The notes: generated by a model not told the origin, from the letters alone. Positions 1-8,922 are shown, numbered from the stretch's first letter. The stretch: 64,000 bases of DNA from Nitrospinaceae bacterium (GCA_021604505.1 BQJC01000003.1:248001-312000); one strand, 5' to 3'. Numbers and translations are program-made.

Positions 1-1427
1 AAAAGCTTCACCTGTTGAACGAATTGGAAAGTCAAACCGCTCTCGGCATCAAAGAGTTCAGCGATATCCTGTTACTCGCTGACGGGAAGGAAGTAAAAGA
101 TTTATTAAATTTTCAAGAGAATATTCTGGCAATTTTAAGGCAATTAAAAAAAGCCTCCGAATCAGAAATCGAGTTTGAAAGAGAAGAAGAAGTAAAAGAA
201 GCGGGTAAAGAAGAACTCAAAGAACTTGCGGAATTAGCAGATCCTGTAACTCGGATTTTCAAAGACATTGTTAAGGCTTTGGATAGCTCCATACCCGAGG
301 TGGAACGAATCAGGCTTTATCGGGAAATTGTTGAAAACCGCTATGAAGGCCACCTCCAACCCTTCCTGAAACTAGCCATCCAAAACGAATTCAGCGAAAT
401 CCAGAAAATCGGCCAGCAAATTGAAAAAAATAAAACCTCATTGATATTTTATTCCTGGAGCACGATAGGTTTTATTTTGTTTGTCTTTTTTTTCGCTTTC
501 AGAAATACCCAGAAAACCATCATCGAACCTATAGAAGAACTTAAAAACGCCACCAGCAAACTCGGCGAAGGGAATTTTGACATCGAATTAGAGGTTAAAA
601 ACCAGGACGAAATAGGCGTTTTAGCGGAAAACTTTAAAAGCACGGTGGAGAGCCTCAGGTGGCATTACGAAAGCATGCTAAAGGCCAAAGAAGATGCCAT
701 AAAATCCAGCCAGGCCAAAACACATTTTTTATCGCGCATGAGCCATGAATTGCGCACGCCCATGAATGCTATTTTAGGTTTCGGCCAGCTCCTGAATATG
801 GACTCGGCCCATCCTTTGTCGGAATCGCAAAAGACCAAGGTGGACGAAATTTTAAAGGCAGGAAACCATTTATTAGAGTTGATCAATGAGGTGCTTGACC
901 TCTCCCAAATCGAATCCGGAAAAATCACGTTGTCCCTCGAGGAGGTGGGTTTTCAGGAGGTTCTCGAGGAGTTGATCACGCTGATTCGCCCCCTGGCAAA
1001 GCAAAAAGGAATAAAAGTCATTCGTCCAAAAGGTCAATTTTCCGATTTAACCGTTGTTGCCGACCGGACCCGCCTAAAGCAGGTATTGCTCAATTTGTTT
1101 TCCAATGCCGTCAAATACAACAGGGAAAACGGTTCCATCTACGTAAAAATTATAGAGGCCGGGAAAGACAGGGTCATGATCTCCATCATCGATACCGGCA
1201 TGGGGATCTCAAAAGAAAATTTAGATTTATTGTTTGACCCCTTCAACAGAATGGGCCTCGAAGATTCTGGAATTGAAGGAACGGGCATTGGTCTTAACAT
1301 CGCCAAACAACTGATCGAACTCATGGACGGATCGATTCACGTCGAGAGCATTCCCGATGAGGGAAGCCGGTTTTCCATCGAACTGCCCAAAGGAAAGAAC
1401 CGCGTTCCAACAGAAACACCCACCTGA
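1..1427 (+). CDS. Sensor histidine kinase, 5' end missing
   Basis: This is the C-terminal part of a membrane-bound two-component sensor kinase. The reading frame is open to the left edge (phase starts at base 3) and reads through an internal TTG at 15, so the true start and any N-terminal sensor or first membrane segment lie outside. Numbering from base 15: a helical extracytoplasmic-type stretch (1-140), a membrane segment near 142-162, a HAMP linker (163-220), a HisKA dimerisation domain with phospho-acceptor His244 in SRMSHELRTPMN, then a HATPase_c domain with an N box (NLFSNAVKYN), DTGMGIS and GTGIGLNIAK. All catalytic boxes are intact. No response regulator is adjacent on the right: the next gene is convergent. 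The signal sensed is unknown. Confidence 0.93.
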   Translation, partial: KLHLLNELESQTALGIKEFSDILLLADGKEVKDLLNFQENILAILRQLKKASESEIEFEREEEVKEAGKEELKELAELADPVTRIFKDIVKALDSSIPEVERIRLYREIVENRYEGHLQPFLKLAIQNEFSEIQKIGQQIEKNKTSLIFYSWSTIGFILFVFFFAFRNTQKTIIEPIEELKNATSKLGEGNFDIELEVKNQDEIGVLAENFKSTVESLRWHYESMLKAKEDAIKSSQAKTHFLSRMSHELRTPMNAILGFGQLLNMDSAHPLSESQKTKVDEILKAGNHLLELINEVLDLSQIESGKITLSLEEVGFQEVLEELITLIRPLAKQKGIKVIRPKGQFSDLTVVADRTRLKQVLLNLFSNAVKYNRENGSIYVKIIEAGKDRVMISIIDTGMGISKENLDLLFDPFNRMGLEDSGIEGTGIGLNIAKQLIELMDGSIHVESIPDEGSRFSIELPKGKNRVPTETPT

Positions 1428-1495
1428 AGAAAACCCCGTAAAAACGCAAACCGCATCTCTTGGATTTCCATCCACGGAAACTGAATAGATTTCAA

Positions 1496-2017
1496 TCAAC
1501 CAGCAAGTTGTTTGGTGAGGGCGTCGATCATGGTGGGAATTTTGGCGAGGGGTTTTTCGGCGGCCAAACGGCCGTCTTGAAAGTCTTCGTAGCTCGTGTA
1601 AACGATGGGGTGGACCGTCGTCACGCCGGATTCGTAATACAACACATTGATCAAATCCGCAGAAGACATGAACGAGCGGTTGCCACCGGCATTACAGAGG
1701 ATGCCTGCGACTTTGTGTTCCAAAGCCCCGGCGGTGATGTCTATAAAGTTCTTGAGCACGCCGGACATCGACCAGCAATAGACCGGCATGCCAAATACGA
1801 AAGCGTCCGCCGATTCCAGCAGACGATACGCGTTCTGCATGTCCTCGTTATAATCCTGAAGGCTCCTGCCGTCGCAAAACTCCATCTCCAGGGACCGTAG
1901 ATCCAGCGTTTTGAAATCCAGCTTTCGGGACTGCAAAACTTTTTCCGTTTCCGCCACCACGAGGGCGGTTTTGGAATCCTTGGACAAACTCCCTTGCACG
2001 ATCACGATTTTCGGCAT
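1496..2017 (-). CDS. NADPH-dependent FMN reductase-like flavoprotein
   Basis: A 173-residue flavodoxin-fold oxidoreductase of the NADPH-dependent FMN reductase/azoreductase-like family. The N-terminal strand MPKIVIVQGSLSKDSKT carries the phosphate-binding loop GSLSKDSKT, and FGMPVYCWSMSGVLKNFID is the typical flavin-contacting P-V-Y-x-x-S-x-x-G-x-x-K segment. Length fits the family. The start ATG has TTGAGG about 8 bases upstream. It probably reduces FMN or small quinone or azo compounds in the cytoplasm; the substrate cannot be told. It lies downstream of the acidic NHL gene on the same strand, but a terminator (2033-2070) sits between them, so it is probably transcribed separately. Confidence 0.82.
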   Translation of the reverse strand: MPKIVIVQGSLSKDSKTALVVAETEKVLQSRKLDFKTLDLRSLEMEFCDGRSLQDYNEDMQNAYRLLESADAFVFGMPVYCWSMSGVLKNFIDITAGALEHKVAGILCNAGGNRSFMSSADLINVLYYESGVTTVHPIVYTSYEDFQDGRLAAEKPLAKIPTMIDALTKQLAG

Positions 2018-2032
2018 CGTATTGCCTCAACA

Positions 2033-2070
2033 AAAAAGGTGGCTTCCGCCTTTCGACGCAAGCCACCTTT
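2033..2070 (-). terminator. Rho-independent terminator of the NHL gene
   Basis: A perfect 10-bp inverted repeat, AAGGTGGCTT (2036-2045) and AAGCCACCTT (2060-2069), with a 14-base loop. Read on the minus strand it is followed by a run of six T. It sits 32 bases past the stop of the NHL-repeat gene and just before the flavin reductase start. Confidence 0.8.
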
Positions 2071-2100
2071 ATAAAGTTTCAATTCACTAAAACGTTCACC

Positions 2101-3720
2101 TTAAGCGGAAGGGATTTCTTTCGGCGGACCTTCTTCCTCTTCACCCTCCTCTTCTTCATCCACCCAGAAGTCATCCTCATCCTCATCTTCCCCGATGGGG
2201 GCGTTGGGATCATCCAGAAGAAACTCTTGATCCTCATCCTCATCTTCGTCAGACTTGGGAGGCAAAGGAAGTTCATCCCAGATGACCACCCTGGAATTTC
2301 CCCGGTCCGCGACATAGAGTTTGAATTTGGGAGTGCGCTCCTCTTCCCCCTCTTCAAGCTCCGCTTCATCCCAATCTTCTTCGGCCTCCTCTTCCAGGTA
2401 CATACCGAAAGGATCGTTGAAGCTGGAACCCGTGACATCGCGGCCCAGATTCGCCTGGTTATCATTAAAGTTTTTTTGCCCAAGAACCAGGTCAGCCGGC
2501 TGGCCGTTTTCTGTGGGACATTCCTTCCAATAAAGCACGCGATGGTTTTCCGTGTCCGAAACAAAAAGTCCGGTCCGGCCAAAGACGACATCTGTTGGAA
2601 AATAAACACCGATCTGATTGGCCCGGCGGCGCCCCATTCCCGCATTGGGTTCCCTGCTGTGAAAATCCTTTTGTCCGATGACGACATCCGCCGCCCGTCC
2701 AAATTCATTGGGCAGTTTATTCCAGATCAGCACCCTATTGTTGCCCTGGTCGACCACAAACACTTTGTCACTTTCCGGGTCATAGAAAACCCCGGTCGGA
2801 AAGCTGAGCGTATCGGCTCCGACATTATCGAATTCCCCGCGGTTGGGTTCCCGTTCATCCATCCCGCCCTGTCCCAGACAGATGTCCGCATTCCAGCCGT
2901 TGTTGAACGGGACCTTATTCCAAATCAATACCCGGTGATTGTCTTTGTCCGCGATGAACACATGCTGATCGTCTCCGGATCGAATACCCATCGGGAAAAA
3001 CAAGGACCCCGATCCGACCAATCCGTCGCGGTTGGCCTCGTTGCAATCGAGATTGTCCTGCCCCATAACCAGATTGGGGATCTCACCGTCTTCCGTCGGC
3101 AATCCGGCGTAACGAATGGCACGATGATTGCCGCTGTCGACCACGTACAGTTTTCCGTCGATCACCTCTACCCCAGCAGGTTGGGAAATGGTGTCCTCTT
3201 CCGCTTTACTGATCGTAAACCCATCCAGACTTTCATCTCCCAATCCAGAGGTCATCTCATCCAGAGTGGTGGTCATCCCGCGGTTTTCCAGACAGTCGGC
3301 GAAATCCTCCTGACCGAGAACCAGGCCCGCAGGTTCCCCATTCTCTTCAGGAAGCTGTTCCCACACGAGCACTCTATGGTTGCCACGATCCGAAATAAAT
3401 AAATAGTCACCGTACTTCGTGACAAATTGCGGCTCCGACAAGGTGTTGTCGCCAGGGTCATCGGCGCCGCGGTTGGACAGGCACATCGACATATCCCCCT
3501 GCCCGATGACCATCTTAGCGCCAATCTCAGGCACCACCTCTTCTTCGACTTCATCGAACTCATCGATCTCGTCGTCTTCCTCAAACTCGTCGATCTCGTC
3601 GGTTTCTTCAGAGTCGATCAATGCCGTTTCTTCATTTTCGTTCTCAGCCGACTCCTTGGAATCGGCGTCCTCGATGGCCTCTTCCTGTCCTTCTTCATTG
3701 TCTCTTTTGTCTTCAGACAT
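2101..3720 (-). CDS. Acidic NHL-repeat beta-propeller protein
   Basis: A protein of about 539 residues with six NHL-type blades. Blade signatures, in order: SDRGNHRVLVW, VDSGNHRAIRY, ADKDNHRVLIW, VDQGNNRVLIW, SDTENHRVLYW and ADRGNSRVVIW. These are spaced by lines of the type G-x-x-A-D-L-V-L-G-Q-x-x-F, so a closed six-bladed propeller is likely. Both ends are extremely acidic: the first 65 or so residues and the last 60 are mostly Glu and Asp. There is no signal peptide or membrane segment, so it is probably cytoplasmic. ATG at 3720 is preferred over GTG at 3729, because GGGAGG ends at that GTG and leaves about 8 bases to the ATG. NHL propellers usually bind proteins, RNA or ligands; no enzyme motif is seen. 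Function unknown. Confidence 0.85.
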   Translation of the reverse strand: MSEDKRDNEEGQEEAIEDADSKESAENENEETALIDSEETDEIDEFEEDDEIDEFDEVEEEVVPEIGAKMVIGQGDMSMCLSNRGADDPGDNTLSEPQFVTKYGDYLFISDRGNHRVLVWEQLPEENGEPAGLVLGQEDFADCLENRGMTTTLDEMTSGLGDESLDGFTISKAEEDTISQPAGVEVIDGKLYVVDSGNHRAIRYAGLPTEDGEIPNLVMGQDNLDCNEANRDGLVGSGSLFFPMGIRSGDDQHVFIADKDNHRVLIWNKVPFNNGWNADICLGQGGMDEREPNRGEFDNVGADTLSFPTGVFYDPESDKVFVVDQGNNRVLIWNKLPNEFGRAADVVIGQKDFHSREPNAGMGRRRANQIGVYFPTDVVFGRTGLFVSDTENHRVLYWKECPTENGQPADLVLGQKNFNDNQANLGRDVTGSSFNDPFGMYLEEEAEEDWDEAELEEGEEERTPKFKLYVADRGNSRVVIWDELPLPPKSDEDEDEDQEFLLDDPNAPIGEDEDEDDFWVDEEEEGEEEEGPPKEIPSA

Positions 3721-3823
3721 GAGACCCACCTCCCTTTGTTAAAGAATCCTTTCATCTCCCGGCTCTCCCCGGCCGGGAGAAATCATCCATCCTATCGTTA
3801 TCTAAATTAGCTCCGTCAAAACC

Positions 3824-5458
3824 CTAGGGTGTGAAGTAAAACCGTTGCCACATGGAAACCACTTTACGCCCGTTGCGATCCTGGTGTGCCCCATCCCAAA
3901 CCGCAAAGGCCATCAACACCGGTTGTTTGCTTTGAAACTTTATATCCCATTTATTCAAAGAATCCAAGGTCCTATAGAAAACCACCCGCCATTTCCCATC
4001 TCTCCAAACCCCTTTTCCAAGAACATTCTGCTTGGTCTGTGGCTGAGGTGTCAAGGTCCCAAACCCTTCCGCGTTCAATTCCTCCACGGGAACATCCCTG
4101 AACGGATTTAAGGCGTCCACCGGGTTGACCTCGCCGCCAAAAATCATCGTGTCCATATCCATGCCCTTGGTGGCGTATTCGAGCTTTTCCTTGGTTTCGA
4201 TTTCCGTTTGCCAGTCTGCCCGCCACTGCCAGATGTTGACGACCTTGCCCCGGTTCCCCATGCCAAAAAAAGGTTCGTTGTGCCCATGTTGGTGCAACAG
4301 CACGTCCCCAAGGGCAAATTCCATGGCGATGGCGTCCTTGAAATCCTGATGCCGGCTGGAAGAGCGGTCGGGGATGGCATCCTCCCACTCCAGACGAAAA
4401 GCGATGCCCTCGTCGTTGGCCACAGCTTTAAATTGGACCTGATTCACCGGATTGGCTCGTGCGCTCAAGGGGATCAGATGAACGTCCGTGGCCGGCACTG
4501 TTTTCCAAATGGGATGGTCGGGGTCAAAATCGATCTCTTCTTCGGTCCGCATCAATGGCAGGTCGGTTTCGTATTTTGCATTCTGCAGAATTTCTTTTCG
4601 GATATTGGACTCGACAAACGCGGCCAAAGCCCAGCGTTCAGAGTCGGTGAGATTGTCGTAGGCCTTCATGGGAGTGCCGTCCAGCCCGGTCGTCAGGGTC
4701 AGAAACAGATCTTTTTTTTCAAATCCGAACTTGAAGGTGTTGGGGTTCGTCAGATCGTAAATGAACAGGCGGTGATCCCAGATATCGTAAAGCTCATCCG
4801 CGATGGGGCCGCCTCCCTTCAGGTCGGTTCCGTGACAGCGGGAACAGCGAAGCTCATCATAAAGGTCTTTTCCCTGTTCGATATCTTCCAGGGTGCTGGC
4901 CGGAACGGATTGGATGACCACCGGGTCTTCGGGCGTTTCTTCCGCAAACCGTTTGGAAAATTTTTTGATGTATTGCACCACCGACCCGATTTCATCTTCC
5001 GTCAGGGCATCACCCCAGGCCGGCATGGCGGTTCCGGGAACGCCACGGGCAATGGTTTGATAAATATCCTTATCCAGCGGCAACGAGCCTGGCGGCGTCG
5101 ATTTATGTTTGAACACGCCTTTGCGAAAATCCCGCGGCCACGGATAAAGATAGGCCATAGCCTTGCCGCCGCCATTGCCGTCCATGCCGTGACAAAACAC
5201 ACACATGTGCTTGTATACGGTTTCTCCCAGGGTTTGCTTGTCTGATCCGTGGTTTTTGTGTGCGGATGTTTCCGACGCTGGTTTTTCCGAAGGAGGGTAA
5301 ACCCGGTTGGTTTCTTGACGCTGGCTTTTTTCAGGACCGTTGGCAAATGCCGGCCCCTGCAAAAACAAACTCAAAACAACGGTGATGAAAACGAAACGAA
5401 ATTTACTAACGAACGCCAATACTTGGGGTCGATAATGTGTACAACTCCTCATTGCCAT
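3824..5458 (-). CDS. Dihaem cytochrome c with ethylbenzene-dehydrogenase-type haem domain
   Basis: A 544-residue secreted cytochrome. A signal peptide (hydrophobic about 20-36, ending PAFANG) leads to two cytochrome c modules with haem-attachment motifs C86VFCH and C205SRCH. Candidate axial methionines lie in GTAMPAWGD and GTPMKAYD. The C-terminal ~230 residues, from HPIWKTVPATDVHLIPL, resemble the EB_dh domain (gamma subunits of DMSO-reductase type II molybdoenzymes such as ethylbenzene, selenate and chlorate reductases), which binds haem b. Cytochrome c-EB_dh proteins have been proposed as gamma-type subunits of nitrite oxidoreductase in nitrite oxidisers, so a periplasmic electron-transfer role beside a molybdoenzyme is plausible but inferred. 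The start overlaps the preceding gene by 53 bases, with GAGG upstream, indicating co-translation. Confidence 0.85.
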   Translation of the reverse strand: MAMRSCTHYRPQVLAFVSKFRFVFITVVLSLFLQGPAFANGPEKSQRQETNRVYPPSEKPASETSAHKNHGSDKQTLGETVYKHMCVFCHGMDGNGGGKAMAYLYPWPRDFRKGVFKHKSTPPGSLPLDKDIYQTIARGVPGTAMPAWGDALTEDEIGSVVQYIKKFSKRFAEETPEDPVVIQSVPASTLEDIEQGKDLYDELRCSRCHGTDLKGGGPIADELYDIWDHRLFIYDLTNPNTFKFGFEKKDLFLTLTTGLDGTPMKAYDNLTDSERWALAAFVESNIRKEILQNAKYETDLPLMRTEEEIDFDPDHPIWKTVPATDVHLIPLSARANPVNQVQFKAVANDEGIAFRLEWEDAIPDRSSSRHQDFKDAIAMEFALGDVLLHQHGHNEPFFGMGNRGKVVNIWQWRADWQTEIETKEKLEYATKGMDMDTMIFGGEVNPVDALNPFRDVPVEELNAEGFGTLTPQPQTKQNVLGKGVWRDGKWRVVFYRTLDSLNKWDIKFQSKQPVLMAFAVWDGAHQDRNGRKVVSMWQRFYFTP

Positions 5459-5927
5459 TCAAACCATCCTCTGCGATGTCGACCCATATATCGCGGCAGT
5501 TACGCCTGTAATCCACCCCCATGCAATAAAACAATGGGTGCCTATGGGTAAAGTAAATAATGGGATGTGAAAAGTATACGCTCATTCCCTCATGCTTGGC
5601 AATGGCAATGGCCTGGTCGATATCGGTACTCTCTGCCGTGGCCTTCTGCAGAATTTTGCGGATGACCATATAGTCTAACTTTCCGTCCAAATCCAGATCG
5701 TAATAGGTCGAAATCAGACCGGGAATGCTCATGACCTCCCAGCCCCTGTATGAAGGGTCTTTCCAGCCGGGTTCCTTGGGGATGTCGACTCTCTCCCGCT
5801 GGCTTGCCGGATTCTGGCTTGCACCCGGTTGTGCTTTCAGGGCTTCAACAGGAATAAACAGTTGGACCGAGATCACAAAAACCAGAATAAAAGTTTTGCG
5901 TTGTGCAGGGCTCTTTTTCCCGCTCAT
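5406..5927 (-). CDS. Small secreted protein with two acidic EF-hand-like loops
   Basis: A 173-residue protein of no recognised family. A signal peptide or N-terminal anchor is clear (KTFILVFVISVQLFIPVEA, about 11-30). The mature part carries DLDLDGKLDY (77-86), a calcium-loop-like motif of the EF-hand/FG-GAP kind, and a second acidic stretch, AEDGLNGNEEL. Two cysteines (135, 144) could form a disulfide. ATG at 5927 is chosen over 5966 because TGGAGG lies 7 bases before it. Its 3' end overlaps the start of the dihaem EB_dh cytochrome, so it is probably its periplasmic partner or assembly factor (inference from context). Confidence 0.75.
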   Translation of the reverse strand: MSGKKSPAQRKTFILVFVISVQLFIPVEALKAQPGASQNPASQRERVDIPKEPGWKDPSYRGWEVMSIPGLISTYYDLDLDGKLDYMVIRKILQKATAESTDIDQAIAIAKHEGMSVYFSHPIIYFTHRHPLFYCMGVDYRRNCRDIWVDIAEDGLNGNEELYTLSTPSIGVR

Positions 5928-6101
5928 CTTGAGGCCTCCAGACGATTTCTCTGCAATTCCCCTCATTCATAACCTGTATTTTACGGTACCATAAAACCCG
6001 AAAGGATCAAACGTTTTGTTATCCGCCGCTGGAGGGCAAAAAAGCCCTATGATATAAGGGTTATCGCTTTAAAAAAGAGGAAGTTTTATCCCCGCCGGGA
6101 A

Positions 6102-6479
6102 TCAGGTCCGGCTGTCGAGAGCGGAGGCCACGTCCGGATAGAGTTCAAAAACATCGTGAAGCTTGGCCATTTCAAACGTTTCTTTAGGCGCCCCTTGAAG
6201 TCCGGCCAATAAAAAGGCTCCCTTGGCTTTTTCCAAAGTCTGAAAACAGTTGATAAAAACGCTGATCGTCGAACTGTCCAGATAGGTCACGTTCTTCAGG
6301 TTCACAACAAACTGATTGAACCCCCTTTGCTTGTAAGCCTCTATCAATTTCTGAACGTCACCGGAATTGTAGATATCCAATTGGCCCTTAAGGTCCACCA
6401 CGATAAAATCGTTTTCATCCCAGCAATCGATGTCGATTTTTCCCATCAAGCCCAGAATTTCTTTATGAATTTTTTCCAT
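6102..6479 (-). CDS. STAS-domain protein, anti-sigma factor antagonist type
   Basis: A 125-residue single STAS domain of the SpoIIAA/RsbV kind. The segment VVNLKNVTYLDSSTISVFINC contains the usual D-S-S phosphorylation-site region, followed by the conserved alpha/beta layout (LAGLQGAPKETFEMAKLHDVFELY). Such proteins act in partner-switching with an anti-sigma kinase or phosphatase, or in polarity and secretion control. No kinase or sigma factor gene is adjacent, so the partner is unknown. ATG at 6479 is used; an in-frame GTG directly upstream at 6482 is possible. Confidence 0.85.
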   Translation of the reverse strand: MEKIHKEILGLMGKIDIDCWDENDFIVVDLKGQLDIYNSGDVQKLIEAYKQRGFNQFVVNLKNVTYLDSSTISVFINCFQTLEKAKGAFLLAGLQGAPKETFEMAKLHDVFELYPDVASALDSRT

Positions 6480-6568
6480 CACAGACCGCCTTGGTTGAAA
6501 CCGTTGATTGCCATTGGTTGCATCGTACTTTCTTCCATTTAAGATAGCGGATTATCTTAGCGGGGAAT

Positions 6569-6973
6569 TTAATACTGTTTTTCGTAGCGTTCAACATTAA
6601 TTTCTCCGGTTTCACGGTTTTCCCAATAAGATTCTTTGGAAGCATCCAAATTTCTTTTCAGGAAGTCTTTACGGAAAATGACCAAAAACAGATGAAACAG
6701 GGAGAAAAAAAACAGAAACATAAAACCAAGGATTAGTTTCGAGTTAAACTTGCCGATGGCCACCCCGAATTTCATCCAACCCACGTAGACTTTTTCCAGC
6801 TTGCCGGGTGCCAGCAAGGCAAACAGAATAAAACACGAGGCGATGAAGCCCAGCACTCCCGCCACCCTGGTGAATTCCTTATAAGCAAAAATCAGGGTGA
6901 AAAGAGACAGCATGCCTCCCATCAGGAAGCCAAACGAACGGAGCATTTTAGTGGTGATTTGTGGTTGGTTCAT
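6569..6973 (-). CDS. SxtJ-like small membrane protein
   Basis: A 134-residue protein with about three to four membrane segments (near 12-30, 37-54, 64-80 and 82-103). The tail K-D-x-L-K-R-x-x-D-x-x-x-x-S-Y-W resembles the SxtJ membrane family, in which a conserved basic-SYW motif follows the last helix. Members often sit near carbamoyltransferase or envelope-sugar genes; their function is unknown. Here neighbours are a STAS gene and a transporter ATPase on the same strand, without close overlap. Confidence 0.7.
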   Translation of the reverse strand: MNQPQITTKMLRSFGFLMGGMLSLFTLIFAYKEFTRVAGVLGFIASCFILFALLAPGKLEKVYVGWMKFGVAIGKFNSKLILGFMFLFFFSLFHLFLVIFRKDFLKRNLDASKESYWENRETGEINVERYEKQY

Positions 6974-7100
6974 AGACTCAGTTTAATCGCAAAAGGTTAA
7001 AGGCGTCTCATAAAAACTGTTTAACTCCCTTAAAGCAAGACCTGAAGTCAATGGAAAAAGCTCGACACCTTTCTTAACTTTACCATTAAACCCAATACAT

Positions 7101-7838
7101 TTAATTGGGTTCATACAGACTCGTTTCCAGTGTTTGATCCAGATTTTCGGGGGATCCATCATATATCACCCGCCCGGCTTTTAAAGCCAGTACCCGGCGG
7201 CCAAATTCTCTGGCCAGTTCAGGAATATGAAGATTGCATAAAATGGTCACACCCTTTGTTTGATTGATTTCCCGCAGAATTCTCATGATGGATTTCGAAG
7301 TCGCGGGGTCCAGACTCGAAACCGGTTCATCCGCCAGAATAATATCCGGCTGTTGCATCAAAGCCCGCGCGATCCCCACCCTTTGTTGCTGGCCGCCACT
7401 CAACGTACCCGCCCGCTGCACGCTCTTCTCGTCTATACCCAGATCTCGTAAATGCCCCCTGGCCCGTAAAACGGAATCCCGGGGAAAATAGTTGATCAAG
7501 CCCGCCCAGGAGGAAAGTCTCCCCAGACTTCCTGTCAGCGCATTGGTCAAAACCGATGACCGGGAAACCAGATTGTACTGTTGAAAAACCATTCCGATCT
7601 TGCGGCGCAGGCGGCGTAACTCTCCTGGGCCGGCTCGGGTGATCTCCTGTTCCCCAAAAAATATTTTCCCGCCTGTGGGTTCTACCAACCGGTTGATACA
7701 TCGCATAAGAGTGGACTTTCCCGAGCCGCTTGTTCCCAGGATCACCACAAATTCTCCAGCCTCGACATCGAATGAAACCCGCCTCAAAGCCTCAGTCCCG
7801 TTCTCATAAGTTTTTTCCAGATTTTCGATTCGCAGCAT
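7101..7838 (-). CDS. phnC: Phosphonate/phosphite-type ABC transporter ATPase (PhnC-like)
   Basis: An ATP-binding subunit of about 245 residues. It has a Walker A (GTSGSGKST), a Q-loop ([10 protein letters not shown]), an ABC signature ([15 protein letters not shown]), a Walker B ([13 protein letters not shown]) and the H-loop region (CNLHIPELA). The [10 protein letters not shown] segment and the overall pattern are those of PhnC. Start ATG 7838 ([11 protein letters not shown]) fits the family and has GGAAGG 11 bases upstream. ATG 7847 is an alternative, while a further upstream start would run into the phnD-like gene. It lies 20 bases after the binding-protein gene. No PhnE permease gene follows. 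Confidence 0.88.
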   Translation of the reverse strand: MLRIENLEKTYENGTEALRRVSFDVEAGEFVVILGTSGSGKSTLMRCINRLVEPTGGKIFFGEQEITRAGPGELRRLRRKIGMVFQQYNLVSRSSVLTNALTGSLGRLSSWAGLINYFPRDSVLRARGHLRDLGIDEKSVQRAGTLSGGQQQRVGIARALMQQPDIILADEPVSSLDPATSKSIMRILREINQTKGVTILCNLHIPELAREFGRRVLALKAGRVIYDGSPENLDQTLETSLYEPN

Positions 7839-7857
7839 AGCAGGCATTGCCTTCCGG

Positions 7858-8808
7858 TCACTTTCCGCGGCCGGGAGTTTCCAGATCCAACCCCAGCAAA
7901 CGGCTGGCCTTGCGAACCGGATCAAAAAAAGCGTCCAGGTCCATCAATCCACTGATCCCGTAAACGCGCTTCAAGACCTTACTCCCTTCCGGAGTTTTGG
8001 AAACCTGCTTCAAGCCCTCTATGATCCGCTTTTTCAGCTCCGCCGATAGCCCTTTGCGCGCCGTCACCGTATCGTTGGGAATATCCTCCGTGTAGGCGAT
8101 CACCTTGATTTTTTTAAAAACGTCGGGGTAACTTTTGGCCACAGAGGCACGGATTCCGTCATAGGCGGCGCCAGCATCGACCTCTCCTTTTAATAACGAC
8201 AGAATCACCGCATTATGAGAGCCGGCAAACATCGATTTGGAAAAAAATGTTTCAGGGTCGTGACCCTGAGCCTTCAGAAGCGCTTTTGGGTACAGATGCC
8301 CGGAAGTGGAGGCCGGGTCCACGTAGGCCACGGTTTTGCCTTTTAGATCCGCCAGTGTTTTCATGCCGCTGTCAGCCCGGACCATGATCTGGCCGCGGTA
8401 AAAAGGTTTTCCAAAGCGAACCACGATCAACAACAGGTCCACATCATATTTATCTTTCGCCAAAACATAACTGAAGGTGGCCAGCCATCCGATGTCGACT
8501 TTATCCGCGCCCATCGCCTCGATCACCGCCGCGTAACTGGTGGCTATAGATGTTGAAAAATACAACCCCGTAACGCGCCGCAACTGGCGGGCGATTTCCC
8601 GGCCCTCTTCAAGAATCACCTGAGCGTCTCCCGAAGGAACGAACATCATCCGGACCGGGTTTTTCTCGGTTCCCAGCTCAGCCGTTTCTGCATGCGGGAT
8701 AGGAATAACCAGACAAATCAGAAAAGCCAAGACCCCGGCAAATAGGGGAAAGAAAGTTGCCGATGGGCAATGCCTCCTGGAATAAGGTATGTGGGAGCTG
8801 AATTTCAT
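7858..8808 (-). CDS. phnD: Phosphonate/phosphite-type substrate-binding protein (PhnD-like)
   Basis: A 316-residue periplasmic binding protein. A hydrophobic signal segment (about 20-40) precedes NPVRMMFVPSGDAQ, the usual start of the PhnD/PtxB fold. SIATSYAAVIEAMGADKVDIGWL, FYRGQIMVRADSG, LKGKTVAYVDPASTSGHLYP and DAGAAYDGIRAS are conserved family blocks. The ligand is probably phosphonate, phosphite or another small oxyanion and cannot be fixed from sequence. ATG 8808 is used; GTG 8823 is in frame and neither has a clear ribosome-binding site. It forms an operon with the PhnC-like ATPase. Confidence 0.88.
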   Translation of the reverse strand: MKFSSHIPYSRRHCPSATFFPLFAGVLAFLICLVIPIPHAETAELGTEKNPVRMMFVPSGDAQVILEEGREIARQLRRVTGLYFSTSIATSYAAVIEAMGADKVDIGWLATFSYVLAKDKYDVDLLLIVVRFGKPFYRGQIMVRADSGMKTLADLKGKTVAYVDPASTSGHLYPKALLKAQGHDPETFFSKSMFAGSHNAVILSLLKGEVDAGAAYDGIRASVAKSYPDVFKKIKVIAYTEDIPNDTVTARKGLSAELKKRIIEGLKQVSKTPEGSKVLKRVYGISGLMDLDAFFDPVRKASRLLGLDLETPGRGK

Positions 8809-8860
8809 ACCGGCATTCGTCACTGGGCCACTATATCACAACGGGTTATCAGATTTAGGC

Positions 8861-8898
8861 AATAAAAAAGGGCAAACCGGAAAACCCGGTTTGCCCCT
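8861..8898 (-). terminator. Rho-independent terminator of the small cytochrome gene
   Basis: An 11-bp perfect inverted repeat (8870-8880 with 8886-8896; arms GGGCAAACCGG and CCGGTTTGCCC) around a 5-base loop. On the minus strand it is followed by CTTTTTTATT. It sits 27 bases past the stop of the cytochrome gene and separates it from the phnD-like gene. Confidence 0.88.
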
Positions 8899-8922
8899 GT
8901 AAAACGGTGAATCTGGAAAAAT

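Noticed and set aside
2227-3402. 391-codon plus-strand frame
   Set aside because: It lies wholly antisense to the acidic NHL-repeat gene, whose repeats explain the long open frame.
4208-5245. 345-codon plus-strand frame
   Set aside because: It is antisense to the dihaem cytochrome gene, which has clear haem motifs.
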